Counted from the stretch's first letter, positions 41,981-50,610 are shown. The stretch: 64,000 bases of DNA from Aeromicrobium endophyticum (GCF_003586285.1 NZ_QUBR01000001.1:1791373-1855372); one strand, 5' to 3'. A program made the numbers and translations. Notes: generated from the letters alone by a model not told the origin.

Positions 41981-42804
41981 GATGCGCTGGTGCGCATGGC
42001 CGACGGCACCACGGTGGAACGCGACGCGTCGTGGAGATCCTGTGCGACGGATCCCGTGTACGCCGCCCACGCCTTGCCGCCACCACCCGAAGCCGGGAAC
42101 ACGTCAATGAAGGTGTCCTCGACGGTCGCGCCGAGCAGCTCGAACATCCACCGCCAGAACGCTGCGGGCTTGGCGCCGACCACCCGGTGCGGATCCGTGG
42201 TGCGGGCGACGGCTCGGTACGCCAGAGAGTCGACCCGCTGCGCCGTCGCGGCCGCGGGATGCGACGCGTCGTGTGACGCCGGCACGACGAGACGGGTCTG
42301 CTCGGCCGAGCGCGACGCGTCGAGCTGCTCAACACGACGGGTCGCATCCGCAGGCAGTCGACGGATCGCGCCCGCGTAGATCACCGGCTCCCACGAGTTC
42401 AACGGGGTCTGAGCGTCCTTGTTCGGCCGCTCGCCTCGCACCCACGCCGCGACCCTCACCCCGGGAGGGCAGACAGCGAGGACGTCCTGCAGCGCATCAG
42501 CGGCAGTCGACAGCGCCCACGCGTCGTACTCGACGTCGAGACGCCTCACGAGCTCGGCGTGGTCCACCTCGCCGCCGTAGTCCGGGTGATCGCGGTAGTA
42601 CGTCGCGGCCCGACCCGGGTACGGCGGGTCAGCGTAGGCGAGACGTCGCGGATGGCCATGCACGACAGGTGACGCCGAGCCCACACCCTGCATGAACCGG
42701 TGGCGACCCTGCCGGCACCGCTTCGAACACGTCACCGCGTCACGACGGGCGCCCTCAGGGATCGGGCCCTCACACCAGGCGCATACCCTCACGTGCTCGG
42801 TCAC
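41977..42804 (-). CDS. DNA methyltransferase (DPPY-type, N6-adenine/N4-cytosine) with zinc-ribbon N-terminus
   Basis: 275 aa, GTG overlapping the previous stop. N-terminal CAWCEGPI...CSKRCRQ zinc ribbon, catalytic ADPPYPG, and a C-terminal VGAKPAAFWRWMFELLGATVEDTFIDVFPASGG that holds the SAM-binding F-x-G-like end (order DPPY first, as in beta-type enzymes). Inserted middle region (about 150-190) is Ala/Ser-rich. No cognate nuclease is nearby, so probably protects phage DNA against host restriction. Confidence 0.75.
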   Translation of the reverse strand: MTEHVRVCAWCEGPIPEGARRDAVTCSKRCRQGRHRFMQGVGSASPVVHGHPRRLAYADPPYPGRAATYYRDHPDYGGEVDHAELVRRLDVEYDAWALSTAADALQDVLAVCPPGVRVAAWVRGERPNKDAQTPLNSWEPVIYAGAIRRLPADATRRVEQLDASRSAEQTRLVVPASHDASHPAAATAQRVDSLAYRAVARTTDPHRVVGAKPAAFWRWMFELLGATVEDTFIDVFPASGGGGKAWAAYTGSVAQDLHDASRSTVVPSAMRTSAS

Positions 42805-43103
42805 GACGTGCCGAACCGATGACGCGACCACGCCTGCACCACGGCACCCTCGCGGTCCTGCCGCTCGCACGGGATCGGACGCCGAGCATCCTGACTCCGC
42901 CGCACCTCGACCTTGCCCGCCCCACAGTGCGAGCACACCATGCCCATCTCCTCGACCATGCCGGCCAGCTCGAGCACGGCACCGCGAGTCATCGGCCTGT
43001 AGATCTCGGCCGCCTGACGCAGGAACGTCACGATCCCCTCACGCTGCTCGGCCAGCTGCTCCAACACGTACGCCGTGACCTCGTCCGACAGCGTCGCCAT
43101 CAC
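42801..43103 (-). CDS. Small zinc-finger protein
   Basis: 100 aa, ATGA overlap with the gene before. Helical N-terminus (SDEVTAYVLEQLAEQREGIVTFLRQAAEIY) and a CSHCGAGKVEVRR Cys pair. Unknown early phage protein. Confidence 0.55.
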   Translation of the reverse strand: MMATLSDEVTAYVLEQLAEQREGIVTFLRQAAEIYRPMTRGAVLELAGMVEEMGMVCSHCGAGKVEVRRSQDARRPIPCERQDREGAVVQAWSRHRFGTS

Positions 43104-43651
43104 TCCACCCCGCGGGTGATGTGAGGGTCACGCACGAGCCCGAGGTCTGCGTAGGTCCGGTCGAGGAGATCGTTCAGCCAGTCGAGCGCAGCCGACTTCT
43201 CAGCAGCACCAAGCTCGCGCGTCTCCATCCACACCGGCTCGGCCTCTACTCCCAGCATGACCCGGATCGGGAACGGGTTGAAGGCAGCAGCCACGGCTCG
43301 CATGTTCGCAGCCATCCGCTCGATCGCGATCGTGAGATCGAGTCCCGGGCTGGGAGCAGTGAGCCCCCTACGGACGAGCGACCGCGTCCGATCGTCGAAG
43401 CCCTGCTCAGCATGGAACCGGGTGATCGTCGCGAGCTGCCGAACGTCACGTCCGGACGCGAGCCACACCTCCTCCGCGTAGGCGGGAGACGTGACAGCAG
43501 CCAGCTGAGCGACCGCCGCGTCACGCTCAACCATCATGCGCGCAGCTTTCGCGGCGATCGACGCCACCGGCACGTCGAGCACGCCGTGCCTGACGTGGGT
43601 GCCGCCCGAGGAGCCGAGACGAGGCATCTCGCGTGCGTGGTCAGTCCTCAT
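43100..43651 (-). CDS. Hypothetical early protein
   Basis: 183 aa from ATG 43651, overlapping the previous gene by 11 bp. Helical, with VASIAAKAARMMVERDAAVAQLA and LDLTIAIERMAANMRAVAAAF and a C-terminal ALDWLNDLLDRTYADLG. Not recognised. Confidence 0.55.
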   Translation of the reverse strand: MRTDHAREMPRLGSSGGTHVRHGVLDVPVASIAAKAARMMVERDAAVAQLAAVTSPAYAEEVWLASGRDVRQLATITRFHAEQGFDDRTRSLVRRGLTAPSPGLDLTIAIERMAANMRAVAAAFNPFPIRVMLGVEAEPVWMETRELGAAEKSAALDWLNDLLDRTYADLGLVRDPHITRGVE

Positions 43652-43889
43652 GGTCAGATCCCTTCGTAGACGGTTGAGCACCCAACTGATCCCGGCCCAC
43701 ACGGCCGGCAGTGACGTTCGGCGGCATGTGACCGAAGTGCCAGTAGTCGCCGCACTTGTAGGGATGCAGCCGTCCCCGGCGCTTCACCGGCATCCGGCGC
43801 GACTGAGCCTTCGCGTCACGCTTCGACGGGTAACACTGCTTCCCGCACGTCGAGCAGGTGCCAACCGAGGCACGGATCTGCGACGCCAT
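43641..43889 (-). CDS. Small Cys/His-rich protein
   Basis: 82 aa with CSTCGKQCYPSKRDAKAQSRRM and KCGDYWHFGHMPP: Cys pairs plus His in the pattern of a treble-clef zinc finger, common in actinophage early genes. The KRDAKAQSR stretch is basic, fitting nucleic-acid binding. Starts on the last base of the previous stop. Confidence 0.6.
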   Translation of the reverse strand: MASQIRASVGTCSTCGKQCYPSKRDAKAQSRRMPVKRRGRLHPYKCGDYWHFGHMPPNVTAGRVGRDQLGAQPSTKGSDHED

Positions 43890-44272
43890 CAGACGTCACC
43901 CCTCACGAACACCGGCGGCCCCGGCATCTCGGCACCAGGATCAGCGAACGTCGGGACCGAGACCATCTCGAACCGCTCACCTTCGACCTCGTGCGCTTCG
44001 TGGCTCCGCATCACGTGGCTGGTCGGATACGTGTGCTCGATCTCTGAGCCGCCGCACACCCGGCACCTGCTCAACGCGCCGCCCGGCGCCTCCGCAGCCT
44101 GCACAGGAGCGGGCGAGCTGCGGTAAGGGTTGTCGGCAGGATCGGGGCGGCCTCGACGCTGGTGTGGATCGCCGAACGCACGGCCCTCGTCCCACGCCTT
44201 GACCTGAGCTTCGTTGATGACCGCCAACTGCACACACCCGTCGCACTTCGGATCGAACGGATGGGCGGTCAT
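43889..44272 (-). CDS. Hypothetical zinc-binding early protein
   Basis: 127 aa from ATG 44272 (ATGA overlap). FDPKCDGCVQLAVI at the start and CRVCGGSEIEHTY in the middle give two Cys pairs. C-terminal half acidic. Function unknown. Confidence 0.55.
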   Translation of the reverse strand: MTAHPFDPKCDGCVQLAVINEAQVKAWDEGRAFGDPHQRRGRPDPADNPYRSSPAPVQAAEAPGGALSRCRVCGGSEIEHTYPTSHVMRSHEAHEVEGERFEMVSVPTFADPGAEMPGPPVFVRGDV

Positions 44273-44862
44273 GCGCCGTCCTCCGAGCAGTCGCGGTGTG
44301 CCCACCGGTCACCGTCAGGCGTCGCGTCGTCGCTCGGCACGATGGCCTCGGCGCAGACCGTGCAGACGACTTGGGACATCGCAGCCCGAGCCTCGTCGAG
44401 GTCACGACGCAGGTGGTCGATCTCGTAGGCGAGATCCGGGATTGAGTTCAGCGCCTTGTCCATCGCAGCATGACGCTTCTCGCGCGGCCAGGCGGACGAG
44501 CAGCGGATCGACTCGTCGTAGGTCTTCAGCACGTCGAACGTCGAGACGTAGCGCCTCGGGTACGGGATCGACTCCGAGACCCACCGCTCCGGTGGAGCCA
44601 GCGGCGACGCCCACAGCGGCCTGAACCGCTCTACGTCGGCGCGCAGCAGCTCGATCTCGGCGTCCTTGCCCTCCACCACAGCAGCGACATGAGCAGCGAA
44701 GATGCCACCGTCGACCAAGAGTCGGACAACCTCCGCTGCTGCCTCGCCGGCCGCGATCTCGCCGGTGACCTCGACGCGGCCGTCGGTCCAGAAGGTGATG
44801 GGACCGACGACGAGGCGAGTAGGGCCGGTGTCGACGGCGATGGTGTGGTCTGTCGTGCTCAT
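44269..44862 (-). CDS. Hypothetical early protein with C-terminal Cys pair
   Basis: 197 aa from ATG 44862. VVGPITFWTDGRVEVTGEIAAG beta stretch, then helices (VEGKDAEIELLRADVERF; LAYEIDHLRRDLDEARAAMSQ), ending CTVCAEAIVPSDDA...HRDC, a likely zinc ribbon. No homology recognised. Confidence 0.55.
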   Translation of the reverse strand: MSTTDHTIAVDTGPTRLVVGPITFWTDGRVEVTGEIAAGEAAAEVVRLLVDGGIFAAHVAAVVEGKDAEIELLRADVERFRPLWASPLAPPERWVSESIPYPRRYVSTFDVLKTYDESIRCSSAWPREKRHAAMDKALNSIPDLAYEIDHLRRDLDEARAAMSQVVCTVCAEAIVPSDDATPDGDRWAHRDCSEDGA

Positions 44863-45515
44863 GGGGTGACTCCGTTCGTCGGGGTGGGCGTGGCGTCGTG
44901 TGCGTGATCTCGCTCGACATGACGCCAAGGGCCTGAGACGGTCAGGTAGACCTCCTCGCCGCACGTTGCGCACTTCCCGGACGTCCGGACCTCGCCGCCC
45001 ACCTCCTCGGCAGCCACGCGGGCCATGTCGTCCAGCCACGCCCGGCACTCACGGCACGTCACGTCCGCGTCGACTGTCGTACCGCGATGCGCAGGGCCCT
45101 CGTACCCGTCGACACGGCTGATGTTGCCGCCGGTCTGCTGGCCACACACGAGATAGCCCGCAGCGGCGTAGGCGTGCACCTCCTCGGCAGCCTGCACGGG
45201 ACCGGACAGGGCGCGTTGGAAGTCGTCGAGGATGTCGTAGGGGCTGGCCGCGTGGAGGTTCATGTCGCTGGACCAGCGATCCTCGACCTCCCGCACCGGT
45301 GCCAGCACCTCGGCCGCGATCCCCTCACGCAGCGCAGGGAGAGCAGCTGCGAGAGCGGCACGGGCCTCGTCACGGCACGCCTCCTGGTGATGCGGGAGAG
45401 CGATGCCCCATCGGTCGTAGGAGCGTGGCCGGCTGAGCCTCACGTCGTGGTGGTAGATCGCGCGCGCCGCCGCCTCGATGGCCTCTGCCGGCACACCCGA
45501 CACGGCGCCGGTCAT
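44859..45515 (-). CDS. Hypothetical early protein with zinc ribbon
   Basis: 218 aa (ATGA overlaps at both ends). N-terminal VPAEAIEAAARAIYHHD...EACRDEARAALAAALPALR resembles a short helical stretch that recurs in actinophage and host hypothetical proteins; C-terminal CRECRAWLD and CATCGEEVYLTVSGPWRHVE...H form Cys/His zinc-ribbon patterns. Confidence 0.55.
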   Translation of the reverse strand: MTGAVSGVPAEAIEAAARAIYHHDVRLSRPRSYDRWGIALPHHQEACRDEARAALAAALPALREGIAAEVLAPVREVEDRWSSDMNLHAASPYDILDDFQRALSGPVQAAEEVHAYAAAGYLVCGQQTGGNISRVDGYEGPAHRGTTVDADVTCRECRAWLDDMARVAAEEVGGEVRTSGKCATCGEEVYLTVSGPWRHVERDHAHDATPTPTNGVTP

Positions 45516-45868
45516 GAGGTGGCCCCAGCGCGCTCAAGGTCGCCACCGAGGCAGACCGACCACCACCTGTGCGCGGTGTAGGCCCCTTCGCCGAACTTGC
45601 CATCGGCGAAGGCAGACCGTTGCGGAGGACACTGGAGGTGGTAGGTCGCCTTGATCGTCGCCAGAGCCTTCCGCAGCCGCTCGACCTCAGCGACCAGGGC
45701 GGGCACATCGAGCGCCGACTCGACGGCAGCGCCGAACAGGGTCTCGCGGGCGAACGTCTTGCCGGCGCGGCGGGCTGAACCGTGGAGTAGGTTCACACGC
45801 TCACGAGCCTCGACGACTGCCTGCTCCTTCGCCTTGACCGCGGCCAGGTCGAGCCCGGCGGCGGTCAT
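45512..45868 (-). CDS. Hypothetical early protein
   Basis: 118 aa from ATG 45868. Mostly helical (AAVKAKEQAVVEARERVNLL; VEVERL-like VAEVERLRKALATIKATYHLQCPP), ending AHRWWSVCLGGDLERAGATS. No family recognised; coupled to its neighbours by ATGA overlaps. Confidence 0.5.
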   Translation of the reverse strand: MTAAGLDLAAVKAKEQAVVEARERVNLLHGSARRAGKTFARETLFGAAVESALDVPALVAEVERLRKALATIKATYHLQCPPQRSAFADGKFGEGAYTAHRWWSVCLGGDLERAGATS

Positions 45869-46314
45869 GAGGACACCCGCGCCGGCTTCGGCGGCACGCC
45901 GGCGTAGGCCGACGGGCGCCCGCTGTACGGCTGCAGCACCAGGCCACCCGCGTCGACGTGCGCCTTCATCTCCGGCGACAGCTTGCGGAACTCGTCGACC
46001 GTCGGGAGCGCCCACTCCCACTCGAGACGCATCAGCACGACCGGGGGCGGGTCGGTCGACGGGTAGCCCGACGACGCGGCCTGACCCGGGCAGTCGGGTG
46101 TGCGCCGGCACGCGAGGAACATCGGCGTGACACCAGGGTCGACGTCGATCGTCACCGTGTTCTTGTCGCACGTGTCGCAGTGGTAGGCGTTGATCCCGTG
46201 GTGCGGGGTCCGCTCGACCTGCTGACGCTGACGCAACACCTCGATGTGCGCAGGGCCCCGGTGAGGCTCGCTGCCGAGCGGGATCCGGTTCTTCGGCTTC
46301 TGCCTGTTGCTCAT
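45865..46314 (-). CDS. Hypothetical early protein with zinc finger
   Basis: 149 aa. YHCDTCDKNTVTIDVDPGVTPMFLACRRTPDCPG carries two Cys pairs in the order of a phage zinc ribbon, with MRLEWEWALPTVDEFRKLSPEMKAHVDAGGLVLQP after it. The latter segment is common in actinophage small proteins. Function unknown. Confidence 0.6.
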   Translation of the reverse strand: MSNRQKPKNRIPLGSEPHRGPAHIEVLRQRQQVERTPHHGINAYHCDTCDKNTVTIDVDPGVTPMFLACRRTPDCPGQAASSGYPSTDPPPVVLMRLEWEWALPTVDEFRKLSPEMKAHVDAGGLVLQPYSGRPSAYAGVPPKPARVSS

Positions 46315-46619
46315 GCTGCTGCCCCCCGGTCGTAGTCGCCGACGAGGCGGATCGAGAGCGCGCAGAACCCACCGATCAGGCCACCGATCAGCGATGCCGG
46401 GGCGACATGCGTGACCTCGACGACCACCGCCTGCGTGTCGTCGTTGTCGCGCTCGAGGATCTGCTCGGCCGACGACGACAGCTCATGGACGGTGCGGACG
46501 AGCACGAGCTCGTCACCGACCTGGTAGTCGCGGTCATGGGTGCGGATCTCGACGGTCTTCTGACCGTCGACGACACGCGAGTACCAGGGCTCGCGGGTCT
46601 TCAAGAAGTGGACGCTCAC
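46311..46619 (-). CDS. ASCH/DUF3850-like protein
   Basis: 102 aa, GTG start overlapping the previous stop. LKTREPWYSRVVDGQKTVEIRTHDRDYQVGDELVL is the signature of the DUF3850/ASCH fold (PUA-like RNA-binding beta barrel); VVVEVTHV and CALSIRLV continue the barrel. Phage members may bind RNA or modified nucleotides. Confidence 0.75.
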   Translation of the reverse strand: MSVHFLKTREPWYSRVVDGQKTVEIRTHDRDYQVGDELVLVRTVHELSSSAEQILERDNDDTQAVVVEVTHVAPASLIGGLIGGFCALSIRLVGDYDRGAAA

Positions 46620-47098
46620 GGGTGTGCTCCTTCGGTCGGTCGTGCTGTCGGGTAGGTGATGGCTGGGGGGATGCGTGTGGGACGAGACCCGACCCAGGCG
46701 CCGCGGACGCGGTCGGCGAGTTCAGGCGGGACGACGACGCCGTGCATGCCATAGACCAGGTCGTAGCGGGCGGCACCCTCGTGGAAGCCGTCGACGCGGT
46801 GCGGATGCGTCACCGGCTCGACGGGCGTGCGGAACAGCAGGTGGTGCCACCAGCGGCGCGGCAGCGGCCGGTAGTCGGTGTGCTCGAACCACGAGATCGT
46901 GTTGACTACCTCCGGGTCGTCGAGGGCCGTCGCGCCGTTGCGGTGCAGCATCACCGCGAACTGGCCCGCCGCGTACAGGTCGAGGCGGGCCCGCTCCATG
47001 GGGGTGCGGTGCTCTGCCGGTGTCACCGACACCTGCAGGCCCATCGGCAGCACCGGGAACGACCGAGCAGCCGACGACACCACGGGACGGCGGCTCAC
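46616..47098 (-). CDS. Hypothetical early protein
   Basis: 160 aa from GTG 47098 (GTGA overlap). RARLDLYAAGQFAVMLHRNGATALDDPEVVNTISWFEHTDYRPLPRRWWHHLLF and PPELADRVRGAWVGS. His/Trp-rich middle. Not recognised. Confidence 0.5.
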   Translation of the reverse strand: MSRRPVVSSAARSFPVLPMGLQVSVTPAEHRTPMERARLDLYAAGQFAVMLHRNGATALDDPEVVNTISWFEHTDYRPLPRRWWHHLLFRTPVEPVTHPHRVDGFHEGAARYDLVYGMHGVVVPPELADRVRGAWVGSRPTRIPPAITYPTARPTEGAHP

Positions 47099-47415
47099 CG
47101 GAACCACACGCCCGTCACCAGGCGGGCCGACGACGGAGTCGCGTGCTCGTGCGCGTTCCGCAGGTACGCCTCGTGGTCCGGCTCCTCAGGATCGACCGGC
47201 TGCCACCACCAGTCGTCGCCCGTCGTCGGCGCCGCAGTGCCCACCTGCACGAGCACCTCCTCGGCGAGGTCCAGGTGCCCAGCGAACATGCCACGCACGT
47301 GCTCCCGCACCGCCGCACGCGCCCGGTCGACGTCGTCCGTGCCCTGCACGAACCACGAGTCGTCCTCCTGGCCCAGCTCGATCACGGTCAGGGTCTCGTC
47401 GTCAGCCATGCTCAT
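47095..47415 (-). CDS. Hypothetical acidic early protein
   Basis: 106 aa, very acidic (pI low), with DDSWFVQGTDDVDRARAAVREHVRG and GDDWWWQPVDPEEP. Single small alpha/beta fold likely. ATGA overlap with the gene before. No function assigned. Confidence 0.5.
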   Translation of the reverse strand: MSMADDETLTVIELGQEDDSWFVQGTDDVDRARAAVREHVRGMFAGHLDLAEEVLVQVGTAAPTTGDDWWWQPVDPEEPDHEAYLRNAHEHATPSSARLVTGVWFR

Positions 47416-48284
47416 GCTCCCGTCTTGGTCTTGCGTGAGGTCTTCGTCAGCAGCTCGAGCACGTCGCCCACCCGGTACGCCGGCCGGGCGTGACCCAGGA
47501 CCGTCCGGTACAGGCGAGGCGTCAGCCGCGCGGGTGTCGGATCAGCACCAGGGATCGGCGACGGTGTCGACCTGGCGAGCTTGCGGATCTTGTCGACGAC
47601 CCGCGCCGGATCGCCCGTGATGAGACCGGCCGCGAGCAGCGCGTCGGCGGCGTCCGTGGCCGTCATGACCCGGTCCTGCAGGTGCACCCATACCCGGTCG
47701 GTGATCTCGGCCTTCCGCGTCTCGACGGCGTGCGATGCGCCGCACACTTTGCAGCGGGTCGTCGTCTCCGTCGGCGACGCCCACAGCACCGCGTCGCACG
47801 GCCCCGACGGGACGTCATCGGCGCACGACGTCGCCCCGCACACCCCGAGGTAGATCGGCTGGACCGGGACGTCGACGAGCTTCACCACGTCCGCGACGTG
47901 GCCGCCGAGCACCACGTGCAGCTCGCCAATCCCACGGAACGTGTTCAACCGGTCGACCTTGCCCAGCAGGTACCGCGCCGCCGCGACCGCGCTCAGGAAC
48001 CGGACAGGCTCACCAGCACGATCAGCGACCGCGCCAGCGACACCCGTCAGGTACGACGTCAGCTCGGCCAGCAGGTTCGACGCGTCGACGTTGAACACCA
48101 GCGGCCGACCGTGTGACCCGCCAGCCTGGGGACCGAACTGCACCTGACGGGCGACCGCCTCACGCAGCGCCGGCATGTAGAACGGGACCGACTCGAGGCT
48201 GCCCCGGAGGACGGCGATGCACTTCGTGCACAGGAAGCCGGACGGCGACGGACGGTCGCAGGTCAGGCACTCGGTGACGCTCAT
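47412..48284 (-). CDS. Zinc-ribbon / helix-turn-helix phage protein
   Basis: 290 aa from ATG 48284. N-terminal CLTCDRPSPSGFLCTKC ribbon, a second CKVCGASHAVETRK finger near residue 185, and C-terminal MTATDAADALLAAGLITGDPARVVDKIRKLAR that looks like a winged or simple helix-turn-helix. This three-part layout is common in actinophage early proteins, thought to bind DNA. Follows the HNH gene with ATGA overlap. Confidence 0.65.
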   Translation of the reverse strand: MSVTECLTCDRPSPSGFLCTKCIAVLRGSLESVPFYMPALREAVARQVQFGPQAGGSHGRPLVFNVDASNLLAELTSYLTGVAGAVADRAGEPVRFLSAVAAARYLLGKVDRLNTFRGIGELHVVLGGHVADVVKLVDVPVQPIYLGVCGATSCADDVPSGPCDAVLWASPTETTTRCKVCGASHAVETRKAEITDRVWVHLQDRVMTATDAADALLAAGLITGDPARVVDKIRKLARSTPSPIPGADPTPARLTPRLYRTVLGHARPAYRVGDVLELLTKTSRKTKTGA

Positions 48285-48640
48285 GCGGCCAGCTCGAATC
48301 CGCCACGGTCGTCGAGGAGCACGGCACCGCGCTTCAGCTCGACGACCACCTCGGCCGGGATCTCGTCGCGACGCAGGATCAGGCCCTTCCCGCGGGCCTC
48401 GGCCGGGTGGGACTCGATCCAGCCGTGACAGCCGTCGACCCCCGAGCCGCACAACAGAACTCCGTTCGCGGCGCCACGAGTCTCCGGACGACGATCGCCG
48501 CCCATGCGAGCCGGACGACGGTGATGCACCGACCAGCCCGACCAGATCCGCGACGACCGGCCGCAGAGCTCGCAGCAGTAGCCGGCCCGGGCCAGGATCA
48601 CCGCCCGGGTCTCCTCCGAGAAGCGCGACGTCGTGCTCAT
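48281..48640 (-). CDS. HNH endonuclease
   Basis: 119 aa from ATG 48640. RAGYCCELCGRSS...WSVHHRRPARMGGDRRPETRGAANGVLLCGSGVDGCHGWIESH is a full HNH domain: two Cys pairs, the HH..., N and H. Usual GG loop. A second, free-standing HNH of this prophage; role may be homing or DNA processing. Confidence 0.85.
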   Translation of the reverse strand: MSTTSRFSEETRAVILARAGYCCELCGRSSRIWSGWSVHHRRPARMGGDRRPETRGAANGVLLCGSGVDGCHGWIESHPAEARGKGLILRRDEIPAEVVVELKRGAVLLDDRGGFELAA

Positions 48641-48828
48641 GCCGACACCCGACCCGGGTAGGTGAACGCCACAAGGATCCGGCCCGCGTGATCGAACGCT
48701 GCGGCCATCGGCTCGAGGATCTGCTGAGGGTCGAGCGCCGGGTGCACGCGGAGGTCTCCGAGCCGCACGTCGATGGCGAGGTGGGCGTGCGGTGAGGCGA
48801 CGATGACGTGCTGTCCGTTGGTGGTCAT
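48637..48828 (-). CDS. Small hypothetical early protein
   Basis: 63 aa coupled at both ends by ATGA. HVIVASPHAHLAIDVRLGDLRVHPALDPQQILEPMAAAFDHAGRI; mixed alpha/beta. Not recognised. Confidence 0.5.
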   Translation of the reverse strand: MTTNGQHVIVASPHAHLAIDVRLGDLRVHPALDPQQILEPMAAAFDHAGRILVAFTYPGRVSA

Positions 48829-49592
48829 GCCTTGCTCCTGGTCCTGGGTTGGGTGGTGGCGGCCTTGCGTGTCTTCTTCGGCGGGATTGGGTCCGGGATT
48901 GAATCCGGACTCGGACCAGACCCAGCACCCGACCCGACCAGACCAGACCCGCTGGGGGAGTCAGACGGATTCAGTCCCTCGGGTGCTGGGGCCCCGAGAG
49001 TGCCGGGGCGCAACAGCCTCATTCCGGCTTCGTCGGGGGTCATGTCCTTCTTGCGTGCGTTGCAGCCACGGCAGGCCGTGACGACGTTCTTGAGCGTGTT
49101 CGTGCACCCGGGACGACCGACCGGAATGACGTGGTCGTAGGTCGCGCCCGAGGGGCCGCGCTGGTTGCCCCAGCGCACGAGGCAGCCGCAGTAGCGGCAG
49201 CGGTCGCCATCGCGTGCACGGATGGCCTTGATGAGGTCGGGGTCAGCGAACAGCTCCTTGCGAAGCTGCCTCGCGATCCGGTCGGCCATGATCTTGGCCT
49301 TCGAGTCGTTGTAGTGAGTCCAGTCGTGGAACTGGTGCACGCTGCGATCGTCGACGTCGACGACCTCCCATAGGCCAACCTCGACGAGCATCGCCGCGAG
49401 CCGTTTCCACTCGCTATGCCACCGCTTCAAGATGTAAGGCGTCATCACGCCGTCGCTCATGTGATCGCCCGACCACGACCCCGACAGCACCCACAGGCCC
49501 ATCGCGGCCAGCGCGTCGGTCTCGTCATACCGCTCGAGCAGCCGCTGCACCTTCGGGTGATCGTGCAGCTTGTCGTCGACCTTCATCCACAT
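48825..49592 (-). CDS. Replication-module protein with HNH domain
   Basis: 255 aa. N-terminal ~95 residues (MWMKVDDKLHDHPKVQRLL, ALAAMGLWVLSGSW, LAAMLVEVGLWEVVD) match the domain found at the start of actinophage replication-initiator/DnaD-like proteins. Then a clean HNH: CRYCGCLVRWGN...YDHVIPVGRPGCTNTLKNVVTACRGCNARKKD. C-terminal ~55 residues are a Gly/Ser/Pro tail. Could be a replisome organiser fused to a nuclease. Confidence 0.75.
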   Translation of the reverse strand: MWMKVDDKLHDHPKVQRLLERYDETDALAAMGLWVLSGSWSGDHMSDGVMTPYILKRWHSEWKRLAAMLVEVGLWEVVDVDDRSVHQFHDWTHYNDSKAKIMADRIARQLRKELFADPDLIKAIRARDGDRCRYCGCLVRWGNQRGPSGATYDHVIPVGRPGCTNTLKNVVTACRGCNARKKDMTPDEAGMRLLRPGTLGAPAPEGLNPSDSPSGSGLVGSGAGSGPSPDSIPDPIPPKKTRKAATTQPRTRSKA

Positions 49593-49846
49593 GAGTGCCG
49601 GCCGCCTGCCCGCTCGGCGACGAACTTGAACCGCGTGTCGTAGAGGAATCCCGTGCCGCGCCGGGCGACCTGCAGGTGGCCGTCCTCGATCAGCGTGTGC
49701 AGGGCTCGCATCGCGGTCGACCGTCCGATGTGCAGGGCGACCGCGATCGAGCGGATCGACGCGGTTACCTCGTCACCCACCGAGATGTGACGCAGGTACG
49801 CCAGCACCTCGGCGGCACGCTCAGGGCTACTGCGCTCCTTCGCCAC
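49583..49846 (-). CDS. Winged-helix DNA-binding protein
   Basis: 87 aa from GTG 49846, the only in-frame start after the upstream gene. ERAAEVLAYLRHISVGDEV then RSIAVALHIGRSTAMRALHTLIEDGHLQVARRGTGFLYDT is a GntR/MarR-like winged helix (recognition helix STAMRALHTLIEDG plus wing). Likely helps phage DNA replication or early gene control. Confidence 0.7.
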   Translation of the reverse strand: MAKERSSPERAAEVLAYLRHISVGDEVTASIRSIAVALHIGRSTAMRALHTLIEDGHLQVARRGTGFLYDTRFKFVAERAGGRHSCG

Positions 49847-49847
49847 G

Positions 49848-50138
49848 TCAGCGACCCCCGCACTGGTGCTCGAGGTGCCACTCGTACTCGTCGACCTCGT
49901 TGGTCGGTCGTCGGCGCATCCCGCCGACGTGCCGCTGCGCGGGCGTCTGGCGCAGGTCGAGCCGCTCAGCCATGTGGTCAGGCAGGAACGCCTTGCCGGC
50001 GTCCAACACCCGAGCGCGACGGCGGCCGACCCGGTCTCGTCGGACGACACCCGGCTCGAGCACGACCATCCCGCGGCCCTCGCCCTTCGGGACACGCCGC
50101 ACCGCCACCCCGCACGTCTCGCAGGTGTTGTTCTTCAT
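49848..50138 (-). CDS. Small zinc-finger protein
   Basis: 96 aa, GAGGGAG before ATG 50138. CETCGVAVRR pair at the N-terminus, basic middle (RRDRVGRRRARV), and HLEHQCGG at the end, so Cys/Cys...His/Cys may complete one zinc site. Unknown. Confidence 0.55.
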   Translation of the reverse strand: MKNNTCETCGVAVRRVPKGEGRGMVVLEPGVVRRDRVGRRRARVLDAGKAFLPDHMAERLDLRQTPAQRHVGGMRRRPTNEVDEYEWHLEHQCGGR

Positions 50139-50164
50139 CTACAGGTCTCCCTCTTCGTTGGTTG

Positions 50165-50602
50165 TCATGCGGCGGCGTCGCGCGCAGGCAGGTACCGCTC
50201 GGCGCGCCAGCCGGTCAGCCGGCCCAGTTCGGCGACCGAGCGGCCCTCGGCGACCCACTTCGCAGTGACGGCCTTCTTCTCGGCCTGGGTCGTCCGGATG
50301 CGCCAGTCCCCGGACAAGACGCGCTGCACCACCACCTCGTCGACGTCGTCATGCGCCCGCGAGTCCTTGCGCCGTGGCCGGCGCTCAGCGACGACGCCGC
50401 GGTACACGGCATGGCAGGCGCGGCACCGCGTCGACGAGGCGCGGATCTTCGCTGAACAGTCGACGCAGACCTTCCGGTAGCCAGACGCCGACAGTCCTGT
50501 CGGTGCGTGTGGTGCGCGCTTCGGCGGCGGCTTCACGTACCCGTACTCAGCGAGCTCGTCGTCGGACGGTTCGGGGAACGACTCGCGGTTCCACACCCGC
50601 AC
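50165..50602 (-). CDS. Zinc-ribbon/HTH early protein
   Basis: 145 aa, start GTG 50602 (or 50596) just after the previous stop. FPEPSDDELAEYGYVKPP, then CVDCSAKIRASSTRCRACH zinc ribbon, and ALEs such as KKAVTAKWVAEGRSVAELGRLTGWRAERY forming a C-terminal helix-turn-helix. Basic overall. Likely DNA-binding. Confidence 0.6.
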   Translation of the reverse strand: MRVWNRESFPEPSDDELAEYGYVKPPPKRAPHAPTGLSASGYRKVCVDCSAKIRASSTRCRACHAVYRGVVAERRPRRKDSRAHDDVDEVVVQRVLSGDWRIRTTQAEKKAVTAKWVAEGRSVAELGRLTGWRAERYLPARDAAA

Positions 50603-50610
50603 CCCACGGA

